From assembly GCA_040507005.1 (NCBI GenBank), contig JBEVVS010000145.1:1-64000 (forward strand): 64,000 nt of DNA. Direction: 5' to 3'. The notes below the pieces were generated by a model. It had not been told where the DNA came from, ran no database searches, and saw only the letters and a program-made list of their open reading frames with translations. How positions within the stretch are numbered: the first letter of the stretch is position 1; each line of letters opens with the position of its first letter. This document shows positions 53,126 through 62,725 of the stretch, one piece after another. The position numbers and the translations under genes are program-made. The stretch is from Thiodiazotropha sp040507005. Lineage in GTDB: Bacteria > Pseudomonadota > Gammaproteobacteria > Chromatiales > Chromatiaceae.

Positions 53126-53560
53126 TTAAAAACCGGCTTTCTGGTACCAATGCTTTGCTTGATCAAGATCCTTCTCCACGCCACGACCCTCTTCATACAT
53201 CATGGCAAGTGTGGTTTGAGAACCGGCCAATCCCTGTTCAGCCGCCTTTTTGAACCAATCGAAAGCCCTATTCGGGTTTTGCTCAATGCATTCACCTTCG
53301 AGATACATAAAACCGAGACCGTGTTGAGCCATCGGATGCCCCGCTTCAGCCGCCGCTTTCATGAATTTATAGGCCATTAGTTCATTCACGACCATGCCAA
53401 GCCCACCTTGGGCCATGATCGCCATCCGATATTGCGCCTCAGCATTGCCTGCCTCGGCCAACGGGGAAAGAAGCGTGGCGGCTCGGGAGAAGTTTTTTCC
53501 TTCAAATGCGGCTATACCGCTACCCAGATCAAACTCCATCTCGTTATTTGAATCACTCAT
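53126..53560 (-). CDS. Sel1-repeat protein
   Basis: A 144-residue protein with three TPR-like Sel1 repeats: NAEAQYRMAIMAQGGLGMVVNELMAYKFMKAAAEAG, HPMAQHGLGFMYLEGECIEQNPNRAFDWFKKAAEQG and LAGSQTTLAMMYEEGRGVEKDLDQAKHWYQKAG. No signal peptide, so probably cytoplasmic and acting as a protein-binding scaffold. The start is either ATG 53560 (MSDSNN) or ATG 53578. Confidence 0.82.
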   Translation of the reverse strand: MSDSNNEMEFDLGSGIAAFEGKNFSRAATLLSPLAEAGNAEAQYRMAIMAQGGLGMVVNELMAYKFMKAAAEAGHPMAQHGLGFMYLEGECIEQNPNRAFDWFKKAAEQGLAGSQTTLAMMYEEGRGVEKDLDQAKHWYQKAGF

Positions 53561-53766
53561 TGGCTTTTGTCTCGTCATTGAATACGCCGGATTTCATCAC
53601 CAATCGGGTGAGAAAATCTAGAAATATCGCTGTTTGATACTCAATCTAAATAAAATTTTATATCATTCACAGAATATTTAACTCCCTTGAGGATCTCATG
53701 GGATATGTTGGTTTTCATGCCCAACCTCATCACAATACACAAAATCCTAACTATATGTAGTGTGCC

Positions 53767-54999
53767 ATGCAGACACAAATCAGCCAGCAGATACTGACAA
53801 CGGAATCGGGACGCAAAGCGGAGTCAATTCTGCGAAGTTGTGTCCATTGCGGCTTCTGCACGGCCACATGCCCCACCTATCAGGTATTGAGCGATGAATT
53901 AGACAGTCCTCGCGGGCGTATCTACCAAATAAAACAACTGCTTGAGGGTGCACCGGCCTCCTCCAGTGTACAACAGCACCTCGACCGCTGCCTGCTTTGC
54001 CGCAGTTGTGAAACAACCTGTCCATCCGGTGTTGAGTATGGTCGCCTATTGGAGATCGGCCGCCGTCATATGGTTGAGCATTTTCACAGACCATTGGGGG
54101 AGAGAGTAAAGCGCTGGCTGCTGCGCAAAGTGATACCGAACAAAGCCTATTTCGCAACCTTGTTGCGATTTGGCCAGACACTGAAACCCCTGCTTCCCCA
54201 AAAACTTGGCCACAGCATCCCTGCTAGAAACAAAACGCCTGTCGCCCCCTGGCCGGCAGGAGACCATCCACGCAAGATGTTGATCCTTGATGGATGCGTT
54301 CAACCATCATTGGCACCATCGATCAATCTCGCAACAGCGCAGGTACTGGATCGGATAGGCATCAGCCTGATTCGCACACCATCTGCTGGATGCTGTGGTG
54401 CGGTGGAGCACCACCTCGACGACGATGATGCAGCTAGAAATACCGCCCGACGCAATATCGACCATTGGTGGCCCCATATAGAGGCGGGTGCGGAGGCCCT
54501 AATCGTCACAGCTAGCGGTTGTGCTCAGATGATCAAAGATTACGGCCATTTGCTGGCAAACGACCCTGAGTATGCGGAAACAGCACAACAGTTAGCGGCA
54601 CATACGTTTGATATCGCTGAAGTTATAGACAGAGAAGCGCTGGAACCCCTCAAAAAATCCGTTAATAAACAAATGAGAGTCGCCTTTCACTCCTCCTGTA
54701 CTTTGCAACACGGCCAAGGCCTCGCAGGCTGTGTCGAAGGCATCCTAGATCGTCTCGGGTATCAGCTAACACGGGTGCAGGACCCCCATCTCTGCTGTGG
54801 TTCCGCCGGCACCTACTCACTGTTGCAGCCCAAGCTCTCAGATGAGTTGGGCAGGCGTAAGAGTCAGTCGCTAGCAGTGGATGATCCCGATATCATCGCC
54901 ACAGCCAACATCGGCTGTTTAACTCATTTACAGAAACACTCGACCCTTCCTGTTATCCATTGGATTGAACTTTTAAACAGCGACAATTTCACTCAATAA
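53767..54999 (+). CDS. glcF: Glycolate oxidase iron-sulfur subunit, orphan
   Basis: A 410-residue subunit passing electrons from the flavin subunits to the quinone pool. Two [4Fe-4S] motifs, CVHCGFCTATCPTYQ and CLLCRSCETTCPSGVEYG, precede two CCG domains (SAGCCGAVEHH and HLCCGSAGTYSLL). It has full GlcF length. glcD and glcE are not adjacent. For an autotroph it would serve 2-phosphoglycolate salvage; a lactate or other 2-hydroxyacid role is possible. Confidence 0.9.
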   Translation: MQTQISQQILTTESGRKAESILRSCVHCGFCTATCPTYQVLSDELDSPRGRIYQIKQLLEGAPASSSVQQHLDRCLLCRSCETTCPSGVEYGRLLEIGRRHMVEHFHRPLGERVKRWLLRKVIPNKAYFATLLRFGQTLKPLLPQKLGHSIPARNKTPVAPWPAGDHPRKMLILDGCVQPSLAPSINLATAQVLDRIGISLIRTPSAGCCGAVEHHLDDDDAARNTARRNIDHWWPHIEAGAEALIVTASGCAQMIKDYGHLLANDPEYAETAQQLAAHTFDIAEVIDREALEPLKKSVNKQMRVAFHSSCTLQHGQGLAGCVEGILDRLGYQLTRVQDPHLCCGSAGTYSLLQPKLSDELGRRKSQSLAVDDPDIIATANIGCLTHLQKHSTLPVIHWIELLNSDNFTQ

Positions 55000-55109
55000 G
55001 ATGATGCCTAAATCTATCCCATAAATGCCGAGTACCTGCTACTATTTTTCTAGAGTTCTTTTCTAGATGAAACCAGAAACAAGTCAGACAAATTCATTAA
55101 TTCCATAAA

Positions 55110-57089
55110 ATGCGTTTACCTTCCCATAGCCTATTGATCATATTGTGGTTTTGCAGCATTCCTCTGGTAGGTGCTGCAACTACCCAAGAGGATGAGTCCA
55201 AGTTGCAACAGCAAAGGGCTGATTTTATCGCCGCTGAAGAGGCGCTGGAAAAAAAGCAGATGCCCGCCTTTCTGCAACTTAGAGAAAAACTGCTCGACTA
55301 TCCGCTACTCCCCTATCTTGATTATCAGGAAACCCTGGCAACCCTCGAACAGCAATCCATTCAAAGCATTACCAATCGACTCATATGGCTGAAAGGCACA
55401 CCACTCTCGCACAAGCTGAGGGGACACTGGCTGGCACTGTTGGCGAAAGAGGAGCTGTGGACCAGCTATCTCAAATTTTCCCGTGAGGGTGGCAATGTAG
55501 AGCAACAATGCAACCGCCTGCAGGCGATGATAGAGACAGGTAAAGAGATTGAGGCCTTTAGCGAAGTTGAGCCAATTTGGCTGAGCGGTCGCTCACAACC
55601 GAATGCTTGCGACCCTGTCTTCAAGGCCTGGAAAGCCGCCGGCAACCTCACAACAGCACTGGTTTGGGAAAGAATCAATCTGGCCATGTCGGCGGGCCAA
55701 ACACGACTGGCCCGTTACCTCAAACGCCATCTCCCCGGGCCGGAAGCGGAGATGGTTGAGCGTTGGCTGAAACTCTATCATCGCCCGGCACAGGTGGTGA
55801 CACTACTCAAAAATGACCATGCAATGCGTGACGAGATGGTCAGCCAAGCGATACGCAGGCTTGCCTGGAGGGACCTGGATTCCGCTTTCATCGCCTGGGA
55901 GAAATTCCATACCCAGGCCATTTTCTCCGACTACCAGCAACGCAAAATAGTCTATGCCTTGGCAAGTCGGTTGGCTCGAAACCCGGATAAAAAGATAAAC
56001 CAACGACTCATAGCACTGCTTCCCCGTCACCTCCAACTCGATACCACACTATCGGAAAAACGACTCCAGGCGGCTCTCCAGGAAAACGACTGGCAATGGG
56101 CCCTGCAAACTATTGAAGCCCTATCCCCTGAGGAACAAAAGCAGGAGCAATGGCGTTATTGGCACGCCCGGGCACTCATTGAACTGGGTCGAAAGCAAGA
56201 GGGCAGAGAGCTATTACAAACTCTGGCGAAAGAGCGCAGCTATTATGGATTCCTGGCCGCGCAGCGTCTTGGGGATGAACCGAACCTGGCTCACATGGCA
56301 CTAGAAGCCGATCAGCAACTTATGCTGGAATTGGCGAAACACCCGGGGCTAAAACGCGCCTTCGAACTGATACAGCTTGATCGCCCTCTGCTAGCTCGCC
56401 AGGAGTGGAATCTCGCCCTTGTAGGTGCTGGACAAGAGAAATTGAAAGCGGCGGCACGTCTTGCCCAGCAGTGGGAATGGCCATCTCAAAGTATCTTGAC
56501 CCTGGCACGCTTGCGGCAATGGAATGACCTGGAATTGAGATTCCCTCTTGCCCACAAACAAGCAATTACCGATCAGGCGAATGATCACGGTATCGATATT
56601 GCCTGGATCTATGCCATCCTACGCCAGGAGAGCGCCTTCATTAGCGACGCCAAGTCGTCAGCGGGTGCGCGTGGGTTGATGCAATTGATGCCGAAAACAG
56701 CAAAACAGGTTGCGAAGGAACTGAAACAGTCACCTGTCAAACTCGAAGATCTCTATCAACCGGAGGTCAATATCAAACTGGGCGCAGGCTATCTGAATAA
56801 GGTCTACCGCCAATTGCAGGAGAGCCCTGTACTCGCCACAGCAGCCTATAATGCTGGTCCACATCGCGTACGCAGCTGGCTGCCTGAGCAGTCTCAAGCC
56901 AGCGATATATGGATAGAGACTGTACCCTTCAGAGAGACCAGGGAGTATCTCAAACGCGTCTTTGCCTACACCGTGATCTACAGCTACCGTTTAGGCGATT
57001 TACCGATTACCCTTCCAGCCGAATGGCTGAGGCCCATCAAAGCGCCTAAAACAGAACTTGATAATAAAGGATCTGCCTCAGACGTCTGA
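55110..57089 (+). CDS. slt: Soluble lytic murein transglycosylase
   Basis: A 659-residue periplasmic enzyme with a signal peptide (LLIILWFCSIPLVGAA), a long helical superhelix (about 30-450) and a C-terminal lysozyme-like SLT domain: RQESAFISDAKSSAGARGLMQLMPKTAKQVA with the catalytic Glu in ESAF, then NIKLGAGYLNKVYRQ and AAYNAGPHRVRSWLP. It cleaves peptidoglycan to 1,6-anhydro-muropeptides. Its 3' end overlaps the convergent cyclase-like gene by 12 bases. Confidence 0.93.
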   Translation: MRLPSHSLLIILWFCSIPLVGAATTQEDESKLQQQRADFIAAEEALEKKQMPAFLQLREKLLDYPLLPYLDYQETLATLEQQSIQSITNRLIWLKGTPLSHKLRGHWLALLAKEELWTSYLKFSREGGNVEQQCNRLQAMIETGKEIEAFSEVEPIWLSGRSQPNACDPVFKAWKAAGNLTTALVWERINLAMSAGQTRLARYLKRHLPGPEAEMVERWLKLYHRPAQVVTLLKNDHAMRDEMVSQAIRRLAWRDLDSAFIAWEKFHTQAIFSDYQQRKIVYALASRLARNPDKKINQRLIALLPRHLQLDTTLSEKRLQAALQENDWQWALQTIEALSPEEQKQEQWRYWHARALIELGRKQEGRELLQTLAKERSYYGFLAAQRLGDEPNLAHMALEADQQLMLELAKHPGLKRAFELIQLDRPLLARQEWNLALVGAGQEKLKAAARLAQQWEWPSQSILTLARLRQWNDLELRFPLAHKQAITDQANDHGIDIAWIYAILRQESAFISDAKSSAGARGLMQLMPKTAKQVAKELKQSPVKLEDLYQPEVNIKLGAGYLNKVYRQLQESPVLATAAYNAGPHRVRSWLPEQSQASDIWIETVPFRETREYLKRVFAYTVIYSYRLGDLPITLPAEWLRPIKAPKTELDNKGSASDV

Positions 57090-59516
57090 CTCAAAAGATA
57101 AGGATGATTCCCCTGAGACATCATCGGTTTGCTTTTTACGTGAACCCCTTGAGTGCAGTTTATCCTTTACTCGCCCGATCAGGTTCGTATCAGTGATAAT
57201 CTCGTAGAAGTAGTCTTCAAAATTATCCCTGTTATCCTGAACCTTTCCAGCATTCCACACTTTTATCACGCCCTGGCGAACAACCAACCAATGAGAACTG
57301 CCCCGCCTGTCGACAAATCGTCCCACATGGTAATAGTGTGACTCCCCGGAGCGGCTATGAATCTTCAACTTGTGCAATACCATTTCAGTCTTAAGTTTGA
57401 AGAACGCTGCCTCGGTCAACTCGATGCCATTGATGTTGAAACGAAGACGATTGGTAGTATTCCCTTTACTACTTTGGATATTGTCCTGAAAGACCTCTAC
57501 GCGATGACGCTTACTCCTACGCCAACTGGTATCATGACGCAGTTCCGCGGAGCAAGACGAGAGTCTGTCTGCCTCATTGATTGCGGGAGAAATCATGATC
57601 TTCTGCTGTTCATCATAGAGATATGCAGGGGTATCATTGGTGAAAGCAATGCCAAGCCCAAGCTCCAGTTTCGGTAAATTATGCGCCCTGTTTTGGCTAT
57701 TTTGCGCTTCCATGACCGAGAGGATTTTACGCGCCAAACCACAGGCGTTAGCCACCGTCAATGCCTGAGTCGTGGCACCTCCTGTCTCCATTACAGTCAG
57801 GATCAGTGCATCACCTTCAACAAACACCTTTTGCGCGCCAAATCGCTCTAATAATTTTGTGATCGGTCCAAAAAAGTTCATGCTGAAATGGGTGGCCGGG
57901 TTGAGCTTTTTCTCCATCAGCTGACGGGTAATCTCAGTGGATCCTCTGATATCGGCCTTTAATATTACGTGCGCCTTGACCTGCTCTTGGCTATCAGGAT
58001 CACGGCCGAGGCGGAACTCGTAAAGACTGCCATTGTCTCGTGAAAGCTTGACACTCTCAGCATCATGTAAAACCCGCAACCGACTCATCTGCTGGTAGGT
58101 GTAATAGGCCAACTTAAGGTCGCGTCTAAATATGAGGAAATCTTTCACATAGCGAATAGCATATTCCTGCAGCTTATGCGCCGGCATACGACGTACGTAA
58201 CTTAGTACAACATCCAATGCCTTAAGTACCTCACTCCCCTTGTCGGGCGTGGATGCCAGTCGTTTCACCAGAGTCCGGCGGGGCAGATCGCCGCAAAGAA
58301 AATGATAGATATCCTTGCGCGACACCTGTTCGTTCAGCTGTCGATAGAGTCTTGGTGTACGATAGGCGGCAATGGCACGTGATACCAACCCGGCTTTCTC
58401 AAGCCTTTTCAATAGTTGGGCTTGAAGCTCTTTGCGGTAATTCTCGCAATCAGGATTTTTCCAAGCAGATTTCTGATCGCCATTCTTGGCACGAGAAAAC
58501 CAGCCACCACTGTCTCCAGAAGGCCGCTGCAATAAGAGATCAACATTTCTCGGCACATCCAACCAGCCGACATTGATCTGTTTGAACTCCCCTTCTGAAA
58601 GGCTCTTTTCCAAAATTCGCTGACCATCGAGAAATTCTGAAAAACCGCTGTGCAGCTCCCGGTTACGTATTTTGAAACCCTGACCATCTGCCATACCATC
58701 ACCATCCATGTCATATCTAGCCGGAGCCTGTGCCCAACTTGGCAGATAGTCACTGTAAGTGCTGGTAATGATCCTGTTGGTAATATCGAAGTTATCATCG
58801 GGATCTTTATCCACACACACAAGTGGATAGTGGTTCAAGATGTACTCTTCACTGGAAAGGTTGGGCAGATGCAGCAGGGGATTGAATAGAAGCTGCTTGG
58901 AGAGGGTCCAAGAACTTCCAACCACCGATTTTCTCAGCTTACGCAGCTCCTTTGACTCTAGACGTTGCACTATTTTGAAGAGTCTGCGCAAGGTGAGATA
59001 GCGAATACCTGGCTCCAGTCGCGCCAAGGTTACAATCCTTTCATGCAGTTCCAAGGCGCGGCCGCTGCTTGATCCTATCGGTAGATTTCCATCTTGATCG
59101 AGCTTATTACGTAACTCGGCCACCACTGCAACGGGTGATTCCAGCAACAGTTTCAGGATGACCAAGTGCAGTAACTGTAAAAGATCCTTAACCGCTGCAT
59201 CTTGATGAACTTGCTCCAGAGCACCCTGCATCATGCTCCGATAGATCGATTTAAAGTTCTCCACATCGCTTCCCGAGGGCGGGGCATCAATCTGCACCCA
59301 ACCACGTTTGGTAAGCTCTTCATAAACGATCTTTTTAACGAAATTGGTCAGGGTGGAGCGAAACTGATGGCTGAGTGCGACATCGATGTGATGGTTATCT
59401 ATGCCTATCTGGAAAAGATCTAGCTGACAATCTGGTGCGGCACTGCTGCGTAGCGGTGCTAAAAACTCTCCAACATCAGGTTGAATATGCAACAATCTGC
59501 TGACCTTAGTAACCAT
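57078..59516 (-). CDS. Large protein with a C-terminal class III nucleotidyl-cyclase-like domain
   Basis: An 812-residue protein from ATG 59516 (TTG at 59558 is an alternative). The first 500 or so residues are helical and basic, without a recognised domain. The region around residues 510-680 looks like a class III cyclase: KADIRGSTEITRQL (first metal Asp), KVFVEGDALILTVME (second Asp in GD), SPAINEADRLSS (the NxxxR transition-state pair). The usual adenine-selecting Lys two or three residues before GD is absent, so nucleotide choice is unclear. The tail is basic then Ser-rich. It lies after rsd on the same strand. Confidence 0.6.
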   Translation of the reverse strand: MVTKVSRLLHIQPDVGEFLAPLRSSAAPDCQLDLFQIGIDNHHIDVALSHQFRSTLTNFVKKIVYEELTKRGWVQIDAPPSGSDVENFKSIYRSMMQGALEQVHQDAAVKDLLQLLHLVILKLLLESPVAVVAELRNKLDQDGNLPIGSSSGRALELHERIVTLARLEPGIRYLTLRRLFKIVQRLESKELRKLRKSVVGSSWTLSKQLLFNPLLHLPNLSSEEYILNHYPLVCVDKDPDDNFDITNRIITSTYSDYLPSWAQAPARYDMDGDGMADGQGFKIRNRELHSGFSEFLDGQRILEKSLSEGEFKQINVGWLDVPRNVDLLLQRPSGDSGGWFSRAKNGDQKSAWKNPDCENYRKELQAQLLKRLEKAGLVSRAIAAYRTPRLYRQLNEQVSRKDIYHFLCGDLPRRTLVKRLASTPDKGSEVLKALDVVLSYVRRMPAHKLQEYAIRYVKDFLIFRRDLKLAYYTYQQMSRLRVLHDAESVKLSRDNGSLYEFRLGRDPDSQEQVKAHVILKADIRGSTEITRQLMEKKLNPATHFSMNFFGPITKLLERFGAQKVFVEGDALILTVMETGGATTQALTVANACGLARKILSVMEAQNSQNRAHNLPKLELGLGIAFTNDTPAYLYDEQQKIMISPAINEADRLSSCSAELRHDTSWRRSKRHRVEVFQDNIQSSKGNTTNRLRFNINGIELTEAAFFKLKTEMVLHKLKIHSRSGESHYYHVGRFVDRRGSSHWLVVRQGVIKVWNAGKVQDNRDNFEDYFYEIITDTNLIGRVKDKLHSRGSRKKQTDDVSGESSLSFESDV

Positions 59517-59741
59517 AATAAAGTGACCATCAGCGTTGTCACCTTCTCCAGCCTGCAATAAGGTTCCGGCTTAAACTACTGATTGCTTTGAAAAAGTCAT
59601 CTATAACTCAAGATCTTATACTATATTGAGTCTAGATGATGATCAGATACAGATAAACTATTTAGGGTAATCCCTGATCACAAAGATCAAGATTTGTGAT
59701 CGAATTAAAAGAAATTAGGACAGAATTGAGAAATAACCCCG

Positions 59742-60191
59742 CTACCTGTCCAGCATGGCGGATAGCAATTGATCTTCCAGCTCGATACGTACCGCCAACT
59801 CCTCACCCAGTTGAGACAAGTCATCCGCCAAATGATCTAATACCAACTGATGGTCGGAAAGATCATATTTGTCATTGAAATTAACAGCCACTTCGCTCGC
59901 TTTGACAAACTCAGGATAGATTTTTTCCGCCACCCTGATGACACCGCTGCGACGCTCACTGCCATTGCTAATGCGCCCAAAAACCTCGAAATGACCAAAA
60001 GCCGTGTAATCGACCAGTACTTGACAGAATGATTGCAGCTGCTCGTCCAGCGATGAAGAACGGTGATAGGGTTCGAGCCCTGCAACCTCACAGAACAGAA
60101 CCAGCATCTCTTGCCGTTCGGCCATTAGCTTATCAATCAGATCTTGTGTAACTGTTCTGCGTTCCTCGACACTCCCACCTTGAGAACTCAT
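59742..60191 (-). CDS. rsd: Rsd/AlgQ-family anti-sigma-70 regulator
   Basis: A 149-residue all-helical protein that binds sigma-70 region 4 in stationary phase. It matches the family in LIDKLMAERQEMLVLFCEVAGL, LQSFCQVLVDYTAFGHFEVFGRI, RVAEKIYPEF and DKYD...LDHLADDLSQLGEELAVRIELEDQLL. The ATG at 60191 is preceded by GGAGGGTCCTG about 10 bases upstream. Whether it is linked functionally to the downstream cyclase-like gene is unknown. Confidence 0.9.
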   Translation of the reverse strand: MSSQGGSVEERRTVTQDLIDKLMAERQEMLVLFCEVAGLEPYHRSSSLDEQLQSFCQVLVDYTAFGHFEVFGRISNGSERRSGVIRVAEKIYPEFVKASEVAVNFNDKYDLSDHQLVLDHLADDLSQLGEELAVRIELEDQLLSAMLDR

Positions 60192-60395
60192 CAGGACCCT
60201 CCTGCAAACCTCACTTCTAATTATCGACCGATGCTACGATTAGAATTTTACCTGTCAAATTCTATAGCTCCGCGAAGGAAATGTCATTGTAACACCGAAT
60301 TAATTTAATAAGAGTCGAATCATTCGCCCTGATTCGGCTATTATTAGCAGTCACTACGGCCCCAAGAAACTGGCGCATTTTGGAACTTGCATATC

Positions 60396-61073
60396 ATGCA
60401 TCGAATTAGACGCGGCACCTTCAATCCATGGATTTGGCTGATTCCACTCTTCTGTATGGCACAACCGGATGTCCACGCTTTAACATCTCCATCCAATATC
60501 ATGAGTAAGGCCATGATTGCCATGATGGACACTATGGGTGAACTTGCACATCGATTCAAAGGGGATACGGATTGGGATTTTGCAATAAATTCATCCCCCT
60601 CCAGCCGCTGGTACGATCGGAACAGTTCTCCCTGGAGCAGACACGGTAGAGGATATCCGGGATACATGCCACCGCAACAGGGGCTCTACTCCTCCCCCTA
60701 TACCTACTACCCACCGGGTTTTGATGGCCTGCCATTGCAAGGCGTTATTCCAGAACCCCCCAATCCAAATAGCTATAAATCTGTCGTAGACGGTATCTGG
60801 ATCGGCCGGGGTGGTGAAATCGTCTTGGTCATGTATGGCCATTTCCGGATCTATGCCAATGCTGAAGTCTATCGTGATGGCCGCTACCATATCCAGGGCA
60901 ACAAGCTGCTCATGCTCGACCCGGAAACGGAGTTAGTCCAGGAGTATGACTATCTACTCGACAATGGCAAAATGATAATGCGTAGCGAATCAGGGACCTA
61001 TCTATATTTCAAACAACTGCCGATACCGATCCCCCCCTACACCCTGATCCACGGCATACACTCACCCTATTAG
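60396..61073 (+). CDS. Secreted protein of unknown function
   Basis: A 225-residue protein with a signal segment (WIWLIPLFCMAQPDVHA), a Pro/Tyr/Gly/Ser-rich linker (SRHGRGYPGYMPPQQGLYSSPYTYYPPGF) and a small beta-rich C-terminal domain (SVVDGIWIGRGGEIVLVMYGHFRIYANAEVYRDGRYHIQGNKLLM ... MRSESGTYLYFKQ). The linker-plus-domain design suggests an envelope protein. The start is ATG 60396; an in-frame TTG lies nine bases upstream. The last 12 bases overlap the convergent exporter gene. Confidence 0.6.
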   Translation: MHRIRRGTFNPWIWLIPLFCMAQPDVHALTSPSNIMSKAMIAMMDTMGELAHRFKGDTDWDFAINSSPSSRWYDRNSSPWSRHGRGYPGYMPPQQGLYSSPYTYYPPGFDGLPLQGVIPEPPNPNSYKSVVDGIWIGRGGEIVLVMYGHFRIYANAEVYRDGRYHIQGNKLLMLDPETELVQEYDYLLDNGKMIMRSESGTYLYFKQLPIPIPPYTLIHGIHSPY

Positions 61074-61877
61074 CAATTTCGTACCTACCAAGATCAAAAA
61101 CAGGGCGAATACAACCTTCAATCGCCGCTCGGGCAGTCGATGCGCCAATGCCGCACCGGCAGGTGCGAACAGGCTACTGGTGATGATGATAATGAATACC
61201 ACCGGCCAGTAGACATAGCCACTGCTAAAGGGCGGCAAACCCTCCAGGCCCCAGCCAACGACTACAAAGCTGCTTGCTCCCGACAGCGCAATGGGTAGGC
61301 CGCATGCGCTGGATGTGGCAACCGCCCGTTTCATTTCAACACCGGTGGCATGCAGAAAAGGGACGGTCATAGAGCCACCACCGATTCCCACAATGGCGGA
61401 TATGCCACCAATCAGGGTGGCAACCGCTGCCATTATCCAAGAGGTCAGATGTAACTTGCTGTTTCGAGCCTTTCCCCCACGCAACATGCGCAGACCGACA
61501 ATAATCGCAAATATTCCAAATAGGGTCTGCAATAAATGACCACTCAACATCCCCGCGACAACACTCCCCAGCCAGGCGCCGATGAGGAGGCCTGGCATCA
61601 GAATCCAGAAATCGCGCCATTCCACAGCACCCCGTTTGTGGTGCGCGCGGGTCGAGGAGATAGCGGTAATCACGATTGTCGCCAGAGAGGATCCCACCGC
61701 GATGTGGGCGACATGCTCAGGAGAGACTTCAAGCAGTGGCAATCCCCAAATCAGGGCGGGCACAATCACCAACCCCCCACCGACACCAAACAGACCAGCT
61801 ACCAGGCCAACCAGAGAGCCGAGTAATAAAAACAGTAACAAAGCTTCAAGTGTGATGGATAAAAACAGGGAACTCAT
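61062..61877 (-). CDS. TauE/SafE-family (sulfite/organosulfonate exporter-like) membrane protein
   Basis: A 271-residue protein with about eight helices and the family double-repeat: LLLGSLVGLVAGLFGVGGGLVIVPALIWG in the first half and WIMAAVATLIGGISAIVGIGGGSMTVPFLHATG in the second. Members export sulfite, sulfoacetate or other sulfur anions, which would fit a sulfur oxidiser, but specificity is not readable. The ATG at 61877 lacks a clear ribosome-binding site; a TTG at 61940 would add 21 residues. Confidence 0.85.
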   Translation of the reverse strand: MSSLFLSITLEALLLFLLLGSLVGLVAGLFGVGGGLVIVPALIWGLPLLEVSPEHVAHIAVGSSLATIVITAISSTRAHHKRGAVEWRDFWILMPGLLIGAWLGSVVAGMLSGHLLQTLFGIFAIIVGLRMLRGGKARNSKLHLTSWIMAAVATLIGGISAIVGIGGGSMTVPFLHATGVEMKRAVATSSACGLPIALSGASSFVVVGWGLEGLPPFSSGYVYWPVVFIIIITSSLFAPAGAALAHRLPERRLKVVFALFLILVGTKLLIG

Positions 61878-62102
61878 GGGATGGGAATAGGATTGACCTC
61901 TGCTCTGCAAGTGTACACCAGGAGAGGGATCGGCAGCCAAACCTGTGCAGAAAATTGGCGGCCAGGATGCAGAAAATCAGCTGCGATCAGGCTCACAAAA
62001 ACAGCAATATGAGTAATTAACAAGCCAATCCCTGCAAAGAATTTATTGCTATATTAGAGATATTTGATATACTACCGCCCATCATCTGGTGAGCAGTAAT
62101 AA

Positions 62103-62561
62103 GTGATGATTAAGCAGTACCTTTTTGTAGCACTCTCTCTCTTTTTCGGCGTGAGTTCAGCCGATCCCGCATTGACAACCCGCGACTGGGCCGATCTCTC
62201 TCACATCGCACATGAGAGACACTCGCCAATCCTGGTGGTTTTCAATGCTGACACCTGCAGTTACTGTCAACGCCTGAAACAAGAGGTGCTTGAGCCCCTT
62301 GCCCAAGACAACGACAATCCGCTGCCCCTGATACGGGAATTTGATATCTATTCCAGTGGCAAGATCATCGACTTCAACGGTGATCCCATCCGCAGCCGGC
62401 AGTTTAAGAGACGCTACAATATCTATGCCGTTCCAACCCTGATGATCCTCGACCCGGATGGAAAACCCCTGACAGATCCTATTGTTGGGTATAATTCTCA
62501 GGATGAATATCTGGAGTTGCTGAGAACATCCTTGGTCGCCTCATTCCAGGCCCTCGATTAA
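62103..62561 (+). CDS. Periplasmic thioredoxin-fold protein (SoxW/thioredoxin_7-like)
   Basis: A 152-residue exported protein with signal MIKQYLFVALSLFFGVSSA and a thioredoxin fold carrying CSYC (about 52-55) in VVFNADTCSYCQRLKQEV, plus the cis-Pro in YAVPTLMILDPDG. Such proteins reduce or hold disulfides in the periplasm; SoxW-like members support Sox proteins, a plausible but unproven link to the distant soxB. The start is GTG 62103 or the next ATG 62106. Confidence 0.8.
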   Translation: MMIKQYLFVALSLFFGVSSADPALTTRDWADLSHIAHERHSPILVVFNADTCSYCQRLKQEVLEPLAQDNDNPLPLIREFDIYSSGKIIDFNGDPIRSRQFKRRYNIYAVPTLMILDPDGKPLTDPIVGYNSQDEYLELLRTSLVASFQALD

Positions 62562-62725
62562 AAGCCACTTGCCGGAGTTCCAAGACTCCGCCTCGTCTAG
62601 GGTGCCTCGGCCCAGACCGATACGCGAGACGGCCCAGGCAGAACTGGATTGAGCCGTTCAACTCGGGATAGGAGAGCCCCTGGCCCTTCACTGTAGTGAT
62701 ATCCGGCTACCCCGAGCCGTGCGCA

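Noticed and set aside
62562..62725. Hidden gene or RNA between the thioredoxin-fold and MidA-like genes
   Set aside because: GC-rich and unassigned, but no frame with protein character and no clear terminator or RNA fold.
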